64,000 bases of DNA from Micromonospora sp. MW-13 (GCF_003434305.1 NZ_QKKX01000002.1:78223-142222), one strand, 5' to 3'; positions 34,535-43,522 are shown, numbered from the stretch's first letter. Notes: generated by a model from the sequence alone, not told the origin. Program-made: numbers and translations.

Positions 34535-34957
34535 GTGAACGACGTGGAGACGGCGGCCCGGCGGTTCGTCGCCGACGTGTGGAACGCCCGGCGCGAGGAG
34601 TCGGTGTACGAGCTGGTCGCGGACGGGTGCCCGGGGCTGGGCGGGACCGGGCCGGCGGCGGCCCTGGCCTGGCACCGGGATCGGCGGGCGGCCTTCCCCG
34701 ACCTGCGCTACAAGATCGTGGACGTGGTGGCGTCCGACGCCCGGGTGGCCGTGCACTGGCGGGCCGCCGGCACCCAGGCCGGGGCGTTCGGGCCGGTGCC
34801 GGCCACCGGGCAGGTGGTCAGCTTCTCCGGGGCGACGTTCCTGCGCTTCGACCCGGCGGGGCGGATCGTCGACGTGTGGCACTGCACCGAGCTGTTCCAG
34901 CTCCTCCAGCAGCTCGGCGTCGAGGTGCTTCCGCCGGTCACAGGTGCCGGGGCGTGA
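34535..34957 (+). CDS. SnoaL-like polyketide cyclase/ester-cyclase family protein
   Basis: The protein has 140 residues and a GTG start. It shows the cone-shaped NTF2 fold pattern: RRFVADVWNARREESVYELV, then WHRDRRAAFPDLRYKIVDVV near residue 48, VAVHWRAAGTQAGAFG near 70, and SGATFLRFDPAGRIVDVWHC near 102. The WHC-type end is typical of SnoaL-like proteins. The substrate is unknown. Its 3' end overlaps the convergent Uma2 gene by 20 bp. Confidence 0.75.
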   Translation: MNDVETAARRFVADVWNARREESVYELVADGCPGLGGTGPAAALAWHRDRRAAFPDLRYKIVDVVASDARVAVHWRAAGTQAGAFGPVPATGQVVSFSGATFLRFDPAGRIVDVWHCTELFQLLQQLGVEVLPPVTGAGA

Positions 34958-35513
34958 TCCGGCTGACCGGCAGGTTGACCGGGAACGGCTCGCCGGTGTC
35001 CACGAACTTCGTCCAGCGTCCGGTCTCGGTGTAGACCTCGTCCACCGGGTCGATCCTGTGCGTGTGGACGGCCAGCCCGTCGTCCTCCACCTCGATCCGC
35101 CAGAAGTACGGGATGCCGGCCTGCGCGTAGAGGGCGGGCTTGAGCACCCGGTCGATGGAACGGGTGCTGGGGGAGACGATCTCGACCGCGAGCACGACCT
35201 CGTGTGCCTCGTACCGCGACGGCTGGCGCCGCGCCGCGACCGACGTGGTGACCAGCACGTCCGGGATGAAGGAACGGGTGCGGTTGATGCGCACCTCGAC
35301 GCCCTGGGTGACGTCGTAGTCGTCGGGGCAGTCCTCTTCGAGCGCGACGCCGAGCCGCATGGCGATGGTCTGGTGTACGCGGGTGGGGGAGGGGGACACG
35401 AGGAGCACTCCATCGAGCAGTTCGCGGCGACGACCGTCCTCGGGCAGCGCGTCGAGGTCGTCGGTCGTCCACCCGCCCTCGGGCGGCTGGTCGCTCTGCA
35501 GCGCGGCGGTCAT
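34938..35513 (-). CDS. Uma2/DUF820 family PD-(D/E)XK nuclease-fold protein
   Basis: The protein has 191 residues. The family core is visible: [20 protein letters not shown] near residue 28, FIPDVLVTT near 85 (the Asp), then [18 protein letters not shown] near 105 (Glu-x-Val in place of ExK) and [18 protein letters not shown]. Uma2 proteins are abundant in actinobacteria and cyanobacteria; their activity is mostly unknown. I take the ATG at 35513 as the start because the residues before it are antisense-like. It interrupts the nuo cluster between nuoH and nuoI. Confidence 0.82.
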   Translation of the reverse strand: MTAALQSDQPPEGGWTTDDLDALPEDGRRRELLDGVLLVSPSPTRVHQTIAMRLGVALEEDCPDDYDVTQGVEVRINRTRSFIPDVLVTTSVAARRQPSRYEAHEVVLAVEIVSPSTRSIDRVLKPALYAQAGIPYFWRIEVEDDGLAVHTHRIDPVDEVYTETGRWTKFVDTGEPFPVNLPVSRITPRHL

Positions 35514-35618
35514 GGGAAAGGTCCTTCCCGGTGCGTCGTTCTCCCCGCCGCCACCGTACCAACGCAATGCGCCGGGTCGTGGTCGCGCGCGCCGGGGGCA
35601 CAGGGCAGGATGGGCGGC

Positions 35619-35702
35619 ATGAGCGAGCGGAGCGAGCGGGTCGGCCAGCTCGGCGGGAGGGTGCCGCACGGCGTCGGCGGGCGAACCGGGGTGGCGGCGT
35701 GA
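35619..35702 (+). CDS. 27-codon leader ORF translationally coupled to nuoI
   Basis: The frame starts at an ATG with GCAGGATGGGCGGC upstream and encodes a 27-residue peptide beginning [13 protein letters not shown]. Its TGA (35700-35702) overlaps the nuoI GTG (GTGA). The 15-bp sequence TGAGCGAGCGGAGCG occurs both at its own start (35620-35634) and at the nuoI start (35700-35714). It may serve only to bring ribosomes to nuoI. Confidence 0.4.
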   Translation: MSERSERVGQLGGRVPHGVGGRTGVAA

Positions 35703-36307
35703 GCGAGCGGAGCGTGCCGGGCGAGGGGCTGGCGAAGGGGCTGGCCGTCACGCTGAAGACGATGACCCGTCGCTCGACCACCCAGCAGTACCCGGACGTG
35801 GCCCCCGAGCTGCCGCCCCGGTCCCGGGGTGTGATCGCCCTGCTGGCCGAGAACTGCACCGTCTGCATGCTCTGCGCCCGCGAGTGTCCGGACTGGTGCA
35901 TCTACATCGACTCGCACAAGGAGGAGGTGGCGGTGCCCGGCGCCGCCCGTCCCCGCCAGCGCAACGTGCTCGACAAGTTCGACATCGACTTCTCGCTCTG
36001 CATGTACTGCGGCATCTGCGTCGAGGTCTGCCCGTTCGACGCGCTCTACTGGTCGCCCGAGTTCGAGTACGCCGAGTACGACATCAAGGACCTACTGCAC
36101 GACAAGGACCACCTCGGCGAGTGGATGGGCACCGTGCCGCCGCCGCCGGCGCACGACCGCAACGGTGAGCCGGCGAAGGAGGAGACCACCGCCGCGCGCA
36201 AGGCCGCCGCCCCGGCCGGCCCCGCCGCCCGGCCGGCCGCCACGCGGGTACGCCCCGAACCCGGTGCCGCCGAGCCGGGGGCCGCCGAGCCGGGAGCCGC
36301 CTCGTGA
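35699..36307 (+). CDS. nuoI: NADH-quinone oxidoreductase subunit I (second-type cluster)
   Basis: The protein has 202 residues. NuoI holds two 4Fe-4S clusters (N6a and N6b) in the peripheral arm. Both ferredoxin motifs are intact: [19 protein letters not shown] near residue 51 and [20 protein letters not shown] near 101. The tail after about residue 140 is low-complexity and ends in repeats of PGAAE. The GTG start at 35699 overlaps the leader ORF stop, and its own TGA overlaps the GTG of nuoJ. From here nuoI-J-K-L-M(-N) form a tightly coupled operon. Confidence 0.9.
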   Translation: MSERSVPGEGLAKGLAVTLKTMTRRSTTQQYPDVAPELPPRSRGVIALLAENCTVCMLCARECPDWCIYIDSHKEEVAVPGAARPRQRNVLDKFDIDFSLCMYCGICVEVCPFDALYWSPEFEYAEYDIKDLLHDKDHLGEWMGTVPPPPAHDRNGEPAKEETTAARKAAAPAGPAARPAATRVRPEPGAAEPGAAEPGAAS

Positions 36308-36843
36308 CCGGTGTGGACGTGCTGCTGCTCGCCCTCGGCGCGGTGGCGGTCGGCGCGGGGGCGCTGGTGGTGACCACCCGGCACCTCGTCCGGGCCGGGC
36401 TCTACCTGGTGGTCTGCCTGGGCGCCCTGGCCGGCGTCTACCTGGTGCTCACCGCCGAGCTGGTGGCCTGGGTGCAGGTGCTGATCTACGTGGGCGCCGT
36501 GGTGGTGCTGCTGCTGTTCGCGGTGATGCTGACCCGCGCCCCGATCGGCGCGTCCGACGACCTGGACCGGCCCGGCTGGCCGGCCGCCCTGATCGGCGGC
36601 GGCGCCGGCCTCGGGCTGGCCGCCCTGCTGGTCGACGCGTTCCGCTGGACGCGGGTCGACCTGCCCGAGCCGGGCACCGCCGAGCGCCTCGGCGAACAGG
36701 TGTTCCGCTCCTGGGTACTGCCGTTCGAGGTGCTCTCCGTGCTGTTGCTGGCCGCCCTGGTCGGCGCGATCGTGCTCTCCCGCCCCGACATCGGCCGCCC
36801 GGCGGCCGACCGCCCGGCGCCCGCACCGGGGAGCCGCCGGTGA
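36304..36843 (+). CDS. nuoJ: NADH-quinone oxidoreductase subunit J (second-type cluster)
   Basis: The protein has 179 residues and five membrane helices. The conserved block is [20 protein letters not shown], then [20 protein letters not shown] near residue 50, including the pi-bulge helix region, followed by [10 protein letters not shown] further helix ([20 protein letters not shown]) lies near residue 140, and the C-terminal tail is short and Pro-rich. NuoJ is a small membrane-arm subunit next to NuoK and NuoA. Confidence 0.9.
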   Translation: MTGVDVLLLALGAVAVGAGALVVTTRHLVRAGLYLVVCLGALAGVYLVLTAELVAWVQVLIYVGAVVVLLLFAVMLTRAPIGASDDLDRPGWPAALIGGGAGLGLAALLVDAFRWTRVDLPEPGTAERLGEQVFRSWVLPFEVLSVLLLAALVGAIVLSRPDIGRPAADRPAPAPGSRR

Positions 36844-37223
36844 GACCGGTCATCCCCTACGTCACCGCCGCCCTGCTGTTCGGCCTGGGTGGGTACGGCG
36901 TGCTGCGCCGCCGCAACGCCGTGTTGGTGCTGATGGCGGTGGAGCTGATGCTCAACGCGGTCAACCTGGTCCTGGTCACCGCCGACACCACCGTCCGGGC
37001 GCAGCTCCCGCACGCCGGCCAGGTCTTCGCCCTCTTCGTGATCGTCCTGGCCGCCGCCGAGATCGGCGTGGGGCTGGCGATCGTGCTCCAGCTCTACCGG
37101 CTGCGGGCCAGCGTCGCCGTCGACGAGGTGCCGCTGACCGAGCCACCGCTGACCGAGCCGCCGGCCGGGGCGGGCACGACGGCGACCTCGGCGGGCACGA
37201 CGGCCGGCGAGGTGACCCGGTGA
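36840..37223 (+). CDS. nuoK: NADH-quinone oxidoreductase subunit K (second-type cluster)
   Basis: The protein has 127 residues and three membrane helices. It keeps the two buried Glu residues of the proton path: LMAVELMLNAVNLVLV (Glu near residue 35) and FVIVLAAAEIGVGLAIVLQL (Glu near 70). It is about 25 residues longer than typical NuoK because of a tail with repeats of TEPPL and TAGTTA type. GTG start at 36840 overlaps the nuoJ stop; its stop overlaps the nuoL start. Confidence 0.9.
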   Translation: MRPVIPYVTAALLFGLGGYGVLRRRNAVLVLMAVELMLNAVNLVLVTADTTVRAQLPHAGQVFALFVIVLAAAEIGVGLAIVLQLYRLRASVAVDEVPLTEPPLTEPPAGAGTTATSAGTTAGEVTR

Positions 37224-39127
37224 CCGGCCTGCTCGGCGCGCTGCTGCCGGCCGTACCGCTGGTGGCGGGCCTGGTCGGGCTGCTGCTGCCGCCCTCGCCA
37301 CGCGGCGCGGCCACCGGGGAGGACTCGGCCCGGCGGGCGGCGATCGGCCTGGGCGTGGCCGGGGCGGCCGGGGCGCTGCTGATCGCGGTCGTCCTGCTGG
37401 TCCGGGGCGGCCCGCCGGTGCAGACCTCGACCACCTGGGTCGACCTGGGCGGGCTGCGGGTCACCCTCGGGGTCCGGCTCGACGGTGCCGCCGCCCTAGT
37501 CGCGGTCGCCGTCGCGGCGGTGGCCCTCGCGGTGCAGGTCTACTCGGTCGGCTACCTCAGGCGGGGCCCGCACGACGACGTCGAGGTCGACCACCGCTAT
37601 CCGCCGTACGCGGCGCAGATCAGCCTCTTCACCGCCGCGATGCTGCTGGTGGTGGTCGCCGGCGACCTGATCATGCTGCTGGTCGGCTGGGAGGTGATGG
37701 GCCTCTGCTCGTACCTGCTCATCGCCCACGACCGCCGGCTGCCCGAGGCGCCGGCCGCCGCGATGAAGGCGTTCCTGGTCACCCGGGTCGGCGACGTCGG
37801 GTTCCTGCTCGGCATCGCCCTGCTCGGCGTCTCGGCGGGCAGCTTCCGGATCGCCGACGTGCTCGCCCACGACCACTCCGCCGGCACGCTCACCGCCGCC
37901 TGCCTGCTGCTGCTGGCCGGGGTGGCCGGCAAGAGCGCCCAGTTCCCGCTGCACACCTGGCTGCCCGACGCGATGGCCGGCCCGACCCCGGTCTCCGCGC
38001 TGATCCACGCCGCCACCATGGTCGCCGCCGGCGTGTACGCGGTCACCCGGCTCTACCCGTTGTTCGAGCGGGCCCCGGCGGCGCTCGCCGTGCTCGGGGT
38101 GATGGCCGCGGTCACCCTGCTGCTCGGCGCGCTCGCGGCCACCGCCCAGGACGACCTCAAGCGGGTGCTCGCCTGGTCGACGGTCTCCCAGATCGGGTAC
38201 ATGACGGGCGCGCTCGCCGTCGGCTCGCCCACCGCCGCACTGTTTCACCTGCTCAGCCACGCCGCGTTCAAGGCGCTGCTGTTCCTCGCCGCGGGCGCGG
38301 TGATCCACGCCGTCGGCACCACGCTGATGTCCCGGATGGGCGGGCTGCGGGCCACCATGCCGGTGACCTTCTGGTGCACGGTGGTCGGCCTCGGCGCGCT
38401 GGCCGGCGTCCCCCCGCTGTCCGGCTTCTGGAGCAAGGACGGCGTGCTCGCCGCCGCCGAGGCCGCCGCGCTGGACGGGACCGGCCCGGCCCCCGCCTGG
38501 GTGGGCTGGCTGGTCTGGCTGGCCGGGCTGGCCGGCGTCGCCGTCACCGCCTGGTACGCCACCCGGCTGCTGCTGCGCACGTTCCTCGGCGAGACCCGGA
38601 TGCCGCTGGTCCACCCGCACGACCCGCCCGCGCTGATGCGCTGGCCGGTGCTGCTGCTCGCCGTCCCGGCCGCCCTGCTCGGGCTGGCCGCGTTCCTGCC
38701 GCCGTTCGCCGACCGGCTCGCCGTGCCCGACGGGGACCTGGCCCACCTCGGCCCGGCCCTGCTGCTGCCGCTGGCCCTGCTGGCCGTCGGCGCGGGGCTG
38801 GCCTGGGCCGGCTGGCGGCGGGACCGGACCGCCGACCCGGCCCGCGTGCTGGGCCCGCTGGGGCCGCTGTCCGCCGCCGGCTTCCGGCTCGACGACGTCC
38901 AGCACGCCCTCGTCGTACGCCCGGTGGGCGCCCTGGCCCGGGCCGCCCGCGCGGGCGACGAACTGGTGGTCGACGGTGCGGTGGAGGGCACCGCCCGGGG
39001 CGCTCGCGGCCTCGGCGGGGCGTTGGCCGGGCTGCACCGCGCCGCGCTGCCCCGGGCGGCGGCGGGGGTGCTGGCCGGCGCGCTGCTGATCGGGCTGGCC
39101 GCCGTGCTGATCGGAGGGGCCGCATGA
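37220..39127 (+). CDS. nuoL: NADH-quinone oxidoreductase subunit L (second-type cluster)
   Basis: The protein has 635 residues and 14-16 membrane helices. NuoL is the distal antiporter-like proton pump. Functional residues are present: Glu in MLLVGWEVMGLCSYLLIAHD near residue 155, Lys in GKSAQFPLHTWLPDAMAGPT near 238, and the helix-break segment PVSALIHAATMVAAGVYAV. The last helix and the amphipathic lateral segment look intact (VVRPVGALARAARAGDELVV near 575). ATGA overlap with nuoM. Confidence 0.92.
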   Translation: MTGLLGALLPAVPLVAGLVGLLLPPSPRGAATGEDSARRAAIGLGVAGAAGALLIAVVLLVRGGPPVQTSTTWVDLGGLRVTLGVRLDGAAALVAVAVAAVALAVQVYSVGYLRRGPHDDVEVDHRYPPYAAQISLFTAAMLLVVVAGDLIMLLVGWEVMGLCSYLLIAHDRRLPEAPAAAMKAFLVTRVGDVGFLLGIALLGVSAGSFRIADVLAHDHSAGTLTAACLLLLAGVAGKSAQFPLHTWLPDAMAGPTPVSALIHAATMVAAGVYAVTRLYPLFERAPAALAVLGVMAAVTLLLGALAATAQDDLKRVLAWSTVSQIGYMTGALAVGSPTAALFHLLSHAAFKALLFLAAGAVIHAVGTTLMSRMGGLRATMPVTFWCTVVGLGALAGVPPLSGFWSKDGVLAAAEAAALDGTGPAPAWVGWLVWLAGLAGVAVTAWYATRLLLRTFLGETRMPLVHPHDPPALMRWPVLLLAVPAALLGLAAFLPPFADRLAVPDGDLAHLGPALLLPLALLAVGAGLAWAGWRRDRTADPARVLGPLGPLSAAGFRLDDVQHALVVRPVGALARAARAGDELVVDGAVEGTARGARGLGGALAGLHRAALPRAAAGVLAGALLIGLAAVLIGGAA

Positions 39128-40629
39128 CGTTCGGACAGGTCCTGCTCGTCGCGGCGCTGGCCGTGCCGGCGGTCGGCGCGGCCGTGGTCGCCGCCGTCCC
39201 CGGGGACCGGGCGGCCCGCCTGGCCGGCACGGCGGCGGCCGGGCTGACCCTGCTCGCCACGGTGTGGCTGGTGGCCGGCGACCACCTGTGGACCGGCTAC
39301 GGGCCGGCACCGGCCGTGCGGCCCTGGCACCAGCTCGACCTGCCCTGGGTGCCCGGCCTCGACCTGCGTTTCCACCTGGGCGTGGACGGCATCTCGTACC
39401 CCCTGGTGGTGCTGACCGCGCTGCTCACCCTGCTCTGCTGCGCGTACACGGTGTGGAAGGTGCCCGCCGGCGGCGGCAGCGGCCGGGCCCTCGTGGCGCT
39501 GCTGCTGGTGGTCGAGGTCGGCATCCTCGGCACCTTCCTCGCCCTCGACCTGGTGCTGTTCTTCTGCTTCTTCGAGGTCGTCCTGCTCCCGATGTACGCG
39601 GTCATCGCCGGCTGGGGCGGCCCGGACCGGCGGCGGGCGGCCCGCAAGTTCGCCCTCTACACGCTGCTCGGCTCGGTGCTGCTACTGGTCGGCGTGTACG
39701 TCGTGGTGGCCGCCGCCGGCACCGCCGACCTCGTCGCGCTGACCGGCGGGGCCGGGCTTCCCCGGGGCACCCAGCTCGCCGCGTTCACCCTGCTGGGGCT
39801 GGCGTTCGCGGTGAAGAGCCCGCTCTGGCCGCTGCACTCCTGGCTGCCCGACGCGCACACCCAGGCGCCCACCGTCGGCAGCGTCGTGCTCGCCGGGGTG
39901 CTGCTCAAGATGGGCACGTACGGGCTGGTCCGGGTCGCCGTCGGGGTGGCGCCGGAGGGGGCCCGCTGGGCCGCCCCGGTGCTCGGGGTGCTCGCCGTCG
40001 CGGCGATCCTGATCGGCTCCCTGGTCTGCCTCGCCCAGGGCGAGCTGAAGCGGCTGATCGCGTACTCCAGCGTCGGGCACATGGGGTTCGTGCTGCTCGG
40101 GGTGGCCACCCTGACCGCCACCGGCATCCAGGCCGCGCTGATCGGCAACATCGCGCACGGGGTGATCACCGGACTGCTCTTCTTCCTGGCCGGGGCGGTC
40201 AAGGACAGGTCGGGCACCGGGGCCCTCGCGGAGCTGTCCGGGCTGCGGGAGACCGCGCCCCGGCTCGCCGGGCTGCTCGGCTTCGCCGCCGTCGCCTCGC
40301 TGGGCCTGCCCGGCCTGGCCGGGTTCTGGGGCGAGGCGTTCGCCGTGGTCGCCGCGATCCAGCGGGGCGGGGTGTTCTGGACCGTCCTGGGCGTGCTGGC
40401 GGCGGTCGGCGGCGCACTGACGGCCGCGTACCTCCTGCGGCTGCTGCGCCGGGTCACCCACGGCCGGCCCAGCCCGGCGGTCGGCCGGGTCGGCCCCGGC
40501 CTCGCCGCCGCCGAGCTGACCGCGTGGGCCCCGCTGGTGCTGCTCGCCCTCGCCGTCGGCCTGGCCCCCACCCTGGTCCTCGGCGTCGCCGCCGACCCGG
40601 TGGCCGCCCTGGTGGCGGTGCTCCCATGA
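39124..40629 (+). CDS. nuoM: NADH-quinone oxidoreductase subunit M (second-type cluster)
   Basis: The protein has 501 residues and about 14 membrane helices. Proton-path residues are present: Glu in LFFCFFEVVLLPMYAVIAGW near residue 148 and Lys in FAVKSPLWPLHSWLPDAHTQ near 233. GELKRLIAYSSVGHMGFVLL near 303 is the typical NuoM block. The TGA (40627-40629) overlaps an ATG at 40626 that begins a chain of mini-ORFs leading to nuoN. Confidence 0.92.
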   Translation: MTFGQVLLVAALAVPAVGAAVVAAVPGDRAARLAGTAAAGLTLLATVWLVAGDHLWTGYGPAPAVRPWHQLDLPWVPGLDLRFHLGVDGISYPLVVLTALLTLLCCAYTVWKVPAGGGSGRALVALLLVVEVGILGTFLALDLVLFFCFFEVVLLPMYAVIAGWGGPDRRRAARKFALYTLLGSVLLLVGVYVVVAAAGTADLVALTGGAGLPRGTQLAAFTLLGLAFAVKSPLWPLHSWLPDAHTQAPTVGSVVLAGVLLKMGTYGLVRVAVGVAPEGARWAAPVLGVLAVAAILIGSLVCLAQGELKRLIAYSSVGHMGFVLLGVATLTATGIQAALIGNIAHGVITGLLFFLAGAVKDRSGTGALAELSGLRETAPRLAGLLGFAAVASLGLPGLAGFWGEAFAVVAAIQRGGVFWTVLGVLAAVGGALTAAYLLRLLRRVTHGRPSPAVGRVGPGLAAAELTAWAPLVLLALAVGLAPTLVLGVAADPVAALVAVLP

Positions 40630-40670
40630 GCCCCATGGCGGAAGTCGCGAACGAGAGGGGGCTTCGGTGA
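40626..40670 (+). CDS. Coupled mini-ORF 1 (14 codons) between nuoM and nuoN
   Basis: The peptide is MSPMAEVANERGLR. The ATG overlaps the nuoM stop (ATGA), and the TGA overlaps the next GTG. Its last ten residues match the end of the repeated 20-residue peptide that follows. Confidence 0.4.
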   Translation: MSPMAEVANERGLR

Positions 40671-40729
40671 GTGCGAGGAGTGCAGCGGAGCGGAGCCCCG
40701 CAGTCGCGAACGAGAGGGGGCTTCGGTGA
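40667..40729 (+). CDS. Coupled mini-ORF 2 (20 codons)
   Basis: GTG start with GAGAGGGGG five bases upstream; it encodes VSARSAAERSPAVANERGLR, and the TGA overlaps the GTG of the next unit (GTGA). Whether the peptide itself matters is unknown. Confidence 0.4.
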   Translation: MSARSAAERSPAVANERGLR

Positions 40730-40788
40730 GTGCGAGGAGTGCAGCGGAGCGGAGCCCCGCAGTCGCGAACGAGAGCGGGCTTCGGTGA
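40726..40788 (+). CDS. Coupled mini-ORF 3 (20 codons)
   Basis: It encodes the same 20-residue peptide as mini-ORF 2 except Arg to Ser near the end (VANESGLR). GTGA overlaps at both ends. Confidence 0.4.
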   Translation: MSARSAAERSPAVANESGLR

Positions 40789-40847
40789 GTGCGAGGAGTG
40801 CAGCGGAGCGGAGCCCCGCAGTCGCGAACGAAGGTGGGCTCAGATGA
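40785..40847 (+). CDS. Coupled mini-ORF 4 (20 codons), overlapping the nuoN start
   Basis: It is the last copy, ending VANEGGLR. Its TGA (40845-40847) overlaps the ATG of nuoN (40844-40846), and GAAGGTGGG stands five bases before that ATG. Confidence 0.4.
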   Translation: MSARSAAERSPAVANEGGLR

Positions 40848-42316
40848 GCGTGGTGCAGAGCGTCGACAGCGTGGCGCTGCTCCCGGCATACCTCGCGGCC
40901 GGCACGGCCGTCCTGGTGTTGCTGACCGACCTGCTGGTGGCGCGGGCCGCCGCGACGGTGGCGGTGGCCGCCGCCGGGTCGGTCGCCACCGCGCTCGGCT
41001 GCGCCGTCGTCGGGGCGGGCGGCGAGCGCTCCACCTTCTGCGTCGGCGCCGACTGCTCGTACGTCTTCGGTGGCCGGGCCGCCCTGGTCGGGGCCCTGTT
41101 CGCCCTGCTCACCCTCGGGGTGCTGGCGCTGTCCGGGCCGCTGCTGCGGGCCGGGAAGTCCCCGGTGGGGGAGTACTGCTTCCTGCTCGCCTGTTCGATG
41201 ACCGGCGGCGTGGTGCTCGGCGCGGCCGGCGACCTGATCACCCTGATCGTGGCGCTGGAGACGTTGACCCTGCCGCTGTACGTGCTCGTCGGGCTGCGCC
41301 GGGGGAGCCTGGCCGGCGCCGAGGCGGCGGTGACGTTCTTCGTGGTGAGCGTGGTCGCCACCACCCTCACCCTGCTCGGCGCGGCCCTGCTCTACGCGGT
41401 CACCGGCGGACTGCACCTGGGCCGGGTCGGCGCGCTGTTCGCCGAGCGCCCCGACCTGCTGGACGTGCCGCTGACCACGGCGGCGGTGGCGCTGGTGCTG
41501 CTCGGGCTGGCGTTCAAGGTGGCCGCCGTGCCGTTCCACGCCTGGGCCCCGGCCACCTACGACGGCGCGCCGCTGCCCGTGGCGGCGTACCTGTCGACCG
41601 CCTCGAAGCTCGGCGGGGTGGTGGCCCTGCTCGCGGTGGTCCAGCGGGCCCTGCCGGCGGAGGTGACCGGCCCCGTGCTCGCCGGACTCGCCGTGCTCAC
41701 CATGACCGTGGGCAACCTGGTGGCGCTGCGTCAACGCCGGGCGGTCCGGCTGCTCGCCTGGTCGTCGGTGGCCCAGGCCGGGTACATTCTCGCCCCGCTC
41801 GGCGCGCTCGCGCTGGCCGCCGGCCGCGCCGCCGACGCCCGCGCCGCCGCGTACGCCGCCGCCGTCGCGTACGCGGTCTTCTTCGTGGTGCTGGAGCTGG
41901 CCGCGTTCGCGGCGCTGGTGGCGCTGCGGCCGGCCGACGCCGACGGCGGCACCCTCGTCGAGCTGCGCGGCGCGGCCCGGCGGCGGCCCTGGGTGGGGGC
42001 CGCGTTCGCGCTGGCCCTGATCGGGCTGGCCGGTCTCCCGCCGGGGCTGGCCGGTCTCTTCGCGAAGGTGACGGTGGTCCGGGCCCTGCTGGACGGGGGC
42101 GCGGCCTGGCTGGCCCTGGTCGTGGCGGTGAACGCGGTGATCGGTCTCGCCTACTACCTCCGGGTCGCCGCCCTGCTGTACGCCCCGGCGGCAGACGCCG
42201 CGCCCGTCCCGGCCCGCCCGGCCGGAACCGTCGCCGTCGCGCTCGCCGCCGCCACCGCCGTCGCGCTGGTCGTCGGCTTCGCCCCGCAGCTCGTGCTGGA
42301 CCTCGCCGCCCGCTGA
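40844..42316 (+). CDS. nuoN: NADH-quinone oxidoreductase subunit N (second-type cluster)
   Basis: The protein has 490 residues and about 14 membrane helices. It is an antiporter-like subunit: [20 protein letters not shown] near residue 125 carries the Glu, and [20 protein letters not shown] near 222 carries the Lys. The block [20 protein letters not shown] near 300 is typical of NuoN. A Cys-containing loop ([14 protein letters not shown]) near residue 62 is unusual. It is the last gene of the cluster. Its translation probably depends on ribosomes passing the mini-ORF chain from nuoM. Confidence 0.92.
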   Translation: MSVVQSVDSVALLPAYLAAGTAVLVLLTDLLVARAAATVAVAAAGSVATALGCAVVGAGGERSTFCVGADCSYVFGGRAALVGALFALLTLGVLALSGPLLRAGKSPVGEYCFLLACSMTGGVVLGAAGDLITLIVALETLTLPLYVLVGLRRGSLAGAEAAVTFFVVSVVATTLTLLGAALLYAVTGGLHLGRVGALFAERPDLLDVPLTTAAVALVLLGLAFKVAAVPFHAWAPATYDGAPLPVAAYLSTASKLGGVVALLAVVQRALPAEVTGPVLAGLAVLTMTVGNLVALRQRRAVRLLAWSSVAQAGYILAPLGALALAAGRAADARAAAYAAAVAYAVFFVVLELAAFAALVALRPADADGGTLVELRGAARRRPWVGAAFALALIGLAGLPPGLAGLFAKVTVVRALLDGGAAWLALVVAVNAVIGLAYYLRVAALLYAPAADAAPVPARPAGTVAVALAAATAVALVVGFAPQLVLDLAAR

Positions 42317-42488
42317 CCCGGCGTATATCGCCCCCGGGGTGCGGCCAGACCGGATCGCTCCTGACCTGGGGCTCAGTCGCCGCTCAGCTTTTCCAGGTAA
42401 CTCACAGTCATTAGATGGATGGTTGACGGGTACCGGATTGTTGGACCGGTCAGCGGGTCCGCGTGACCCGCGCACCGAAGGAGCGATC

Positions 42489-43367
42489 GTGCATCACAAC
42501 CGTCTGAAGACCGCAGCGCTGCTCGGCCTGTTGACCTCGCTGATCCTCGCGGTCGGCTACTGGTTCGGCGGGAGCGGCGGGCTCGTCATCGCCGTCGTCA
42601 TCTCGTTGGTGATGAACGGTGTGACCTACTTCTACTCCGACAAGCTCGCGCTGCGCTCGATGCGGGCGCAACCGGTCAGCGAGGCGCAGTTCCCCGAGCT
42701 GTACCGGATGGTCCGTGAGCTGGCCACCGAGGCGCGGCAGCCGATGCCCCGCCTGTACGTCAGCCCCACCTCACAGCCCAACGCGTTCGCCACGGGGCGC
42801 AACCCGGCCAAGGCGGCGGTCTGCGTCACCCAGGGCATCACGGAGATTCTCGACTACCGCGAGCTGCGCGGGGTGATCGGGCACGAGCTGTCACACGTCT
42901 ACAACCGGGACATCCTCATCTCCAGCGTGGCGGCCGGCCTGGCCGGCATCATCACCATGCTGGCCAACCTGGCGTGGTTCATCCCGCTGGGCTCCTCCGA
43001 CGACGAGGACGCCCCGAACCCGGCCGTGTTGCTGCTCACCCTGATCCTCGGCCCGATCGCGGCAACCGTGATCCAGTTGGCGATCAGCCGCAGCCGGGAG
43101 TTCCAGGCCGATGCGTCCGGCGCCCAGCTCACCCGGGACCCGCTGGCCCTGGCCAGCGCCCTGAAGAAGATCCACATGGGCACCCAGGCCCGCCCGCTAC
43201 CGGCCCAGGGGCAGCTCACCAGCACCGCCCACCTGATGATCGACAACCCGTTCAAGCGGGGCGGCGGCATCGCCGCGCTCTTCTCCACCCACCCCCGGAT
43301 GGAGGAGCGGGTCGCCCGGCTGGAGCGGATGGCCGCCAGCGCCGGCCCGGTGCAGTTCCAGCGCTGA
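42489..43367 (+). CDS. htpX: Membrane zinc metalloprotease HtpX homologue (M48B)
   Basis: The protein has 292 residues from the GTG at 42489 (AAGGAGC upstream). Two N-terminal helices ([19 protein letters not shown] and [19 protein letters not shown]) precede the catalytic motif [20 protein letters not shown] near residue 133 (HExxH), with the third zinc ligand Glu in [14 protein letters not shown] near 205. Two further helices lie between them. HtpX degrades damaged membrane proteins under stress. Length and motifs are standard. The gene stands alone, with a terminator after it. Confidence 0.92.
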   Translation: MHHNRLKTAALLGLLTSLILAVGYWFGGSGGLVIAVVISLVMNGVTYFYSDKLALRSMRAQPVSEAQFPELYRMVRELATEARQPMPRLYVSPTSQPNAFATGRNPAKAAVCVTQGITEILDYRELRGVIGHELSHVYNRDILISSVAAGLAGIITMLANLAWFIPLGSSDDEDAPNPAVLLLTLILGPIAATVIQLAISRSREFQADASGAQLTRDPLALASALKKIHMGTQARPLPAQGQLTSTAHLMIDNPFKRGGGIAALFSTHPRMEERVARLERMAASAGPVQFQR

Positions 43368-43380
43368 CGCCCGTACCGCC

Positions 43381-43421
43381 CGATCCGCCCGTGCCCGGTC
43401 CCACCGGGCCCGGGCGGATCG
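43381..43421 (+). terminator. Hairpin terminator after htpX
   Basis: The arms CGATCCGCCCG (43381-43391) and CGGGCGGATCG (43411-43421) pair perfectly, and inner segments GCCCGGT/ACCGGGC extend the stem past one mismatch. Confidence 0.8.
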
Positions 43422-43522
43422 CCGTGTACGCGACGAGACGCCGGCCATAACCGGTTCACTCCCGACAGTCGCGGCGTTAGGGTCGGGACGTCTTCCGCTC
43501 ATTACATCCCTGGAGGTTTCCC

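Larger units (their letters stand above)
40643..40840 (+). repeat. 59-bp tandem repeat array between nuoM and nuoN
   Basis: The element AGTCGCGAACGAG begins at 40643, 40702, 40761 and 40820, an exact 59-bp period; three units are complete and the fourth is partial. Units are nearly identical (one base differs in the third). Each contains a GGGGGCTTCG / CGGAGCCCCG near-palindrome that could form a hairpin and a GAGAGGGGG Shine-Dalgarno five bases before a GTG. Confidence 0.95.

Noticed and set aside
40643..40840. CRISPR-like array
   Set aside because: The repeats are directly adjacent with no variable spacers and lie inside an operon with coupled reading frames; no cas genes are present.
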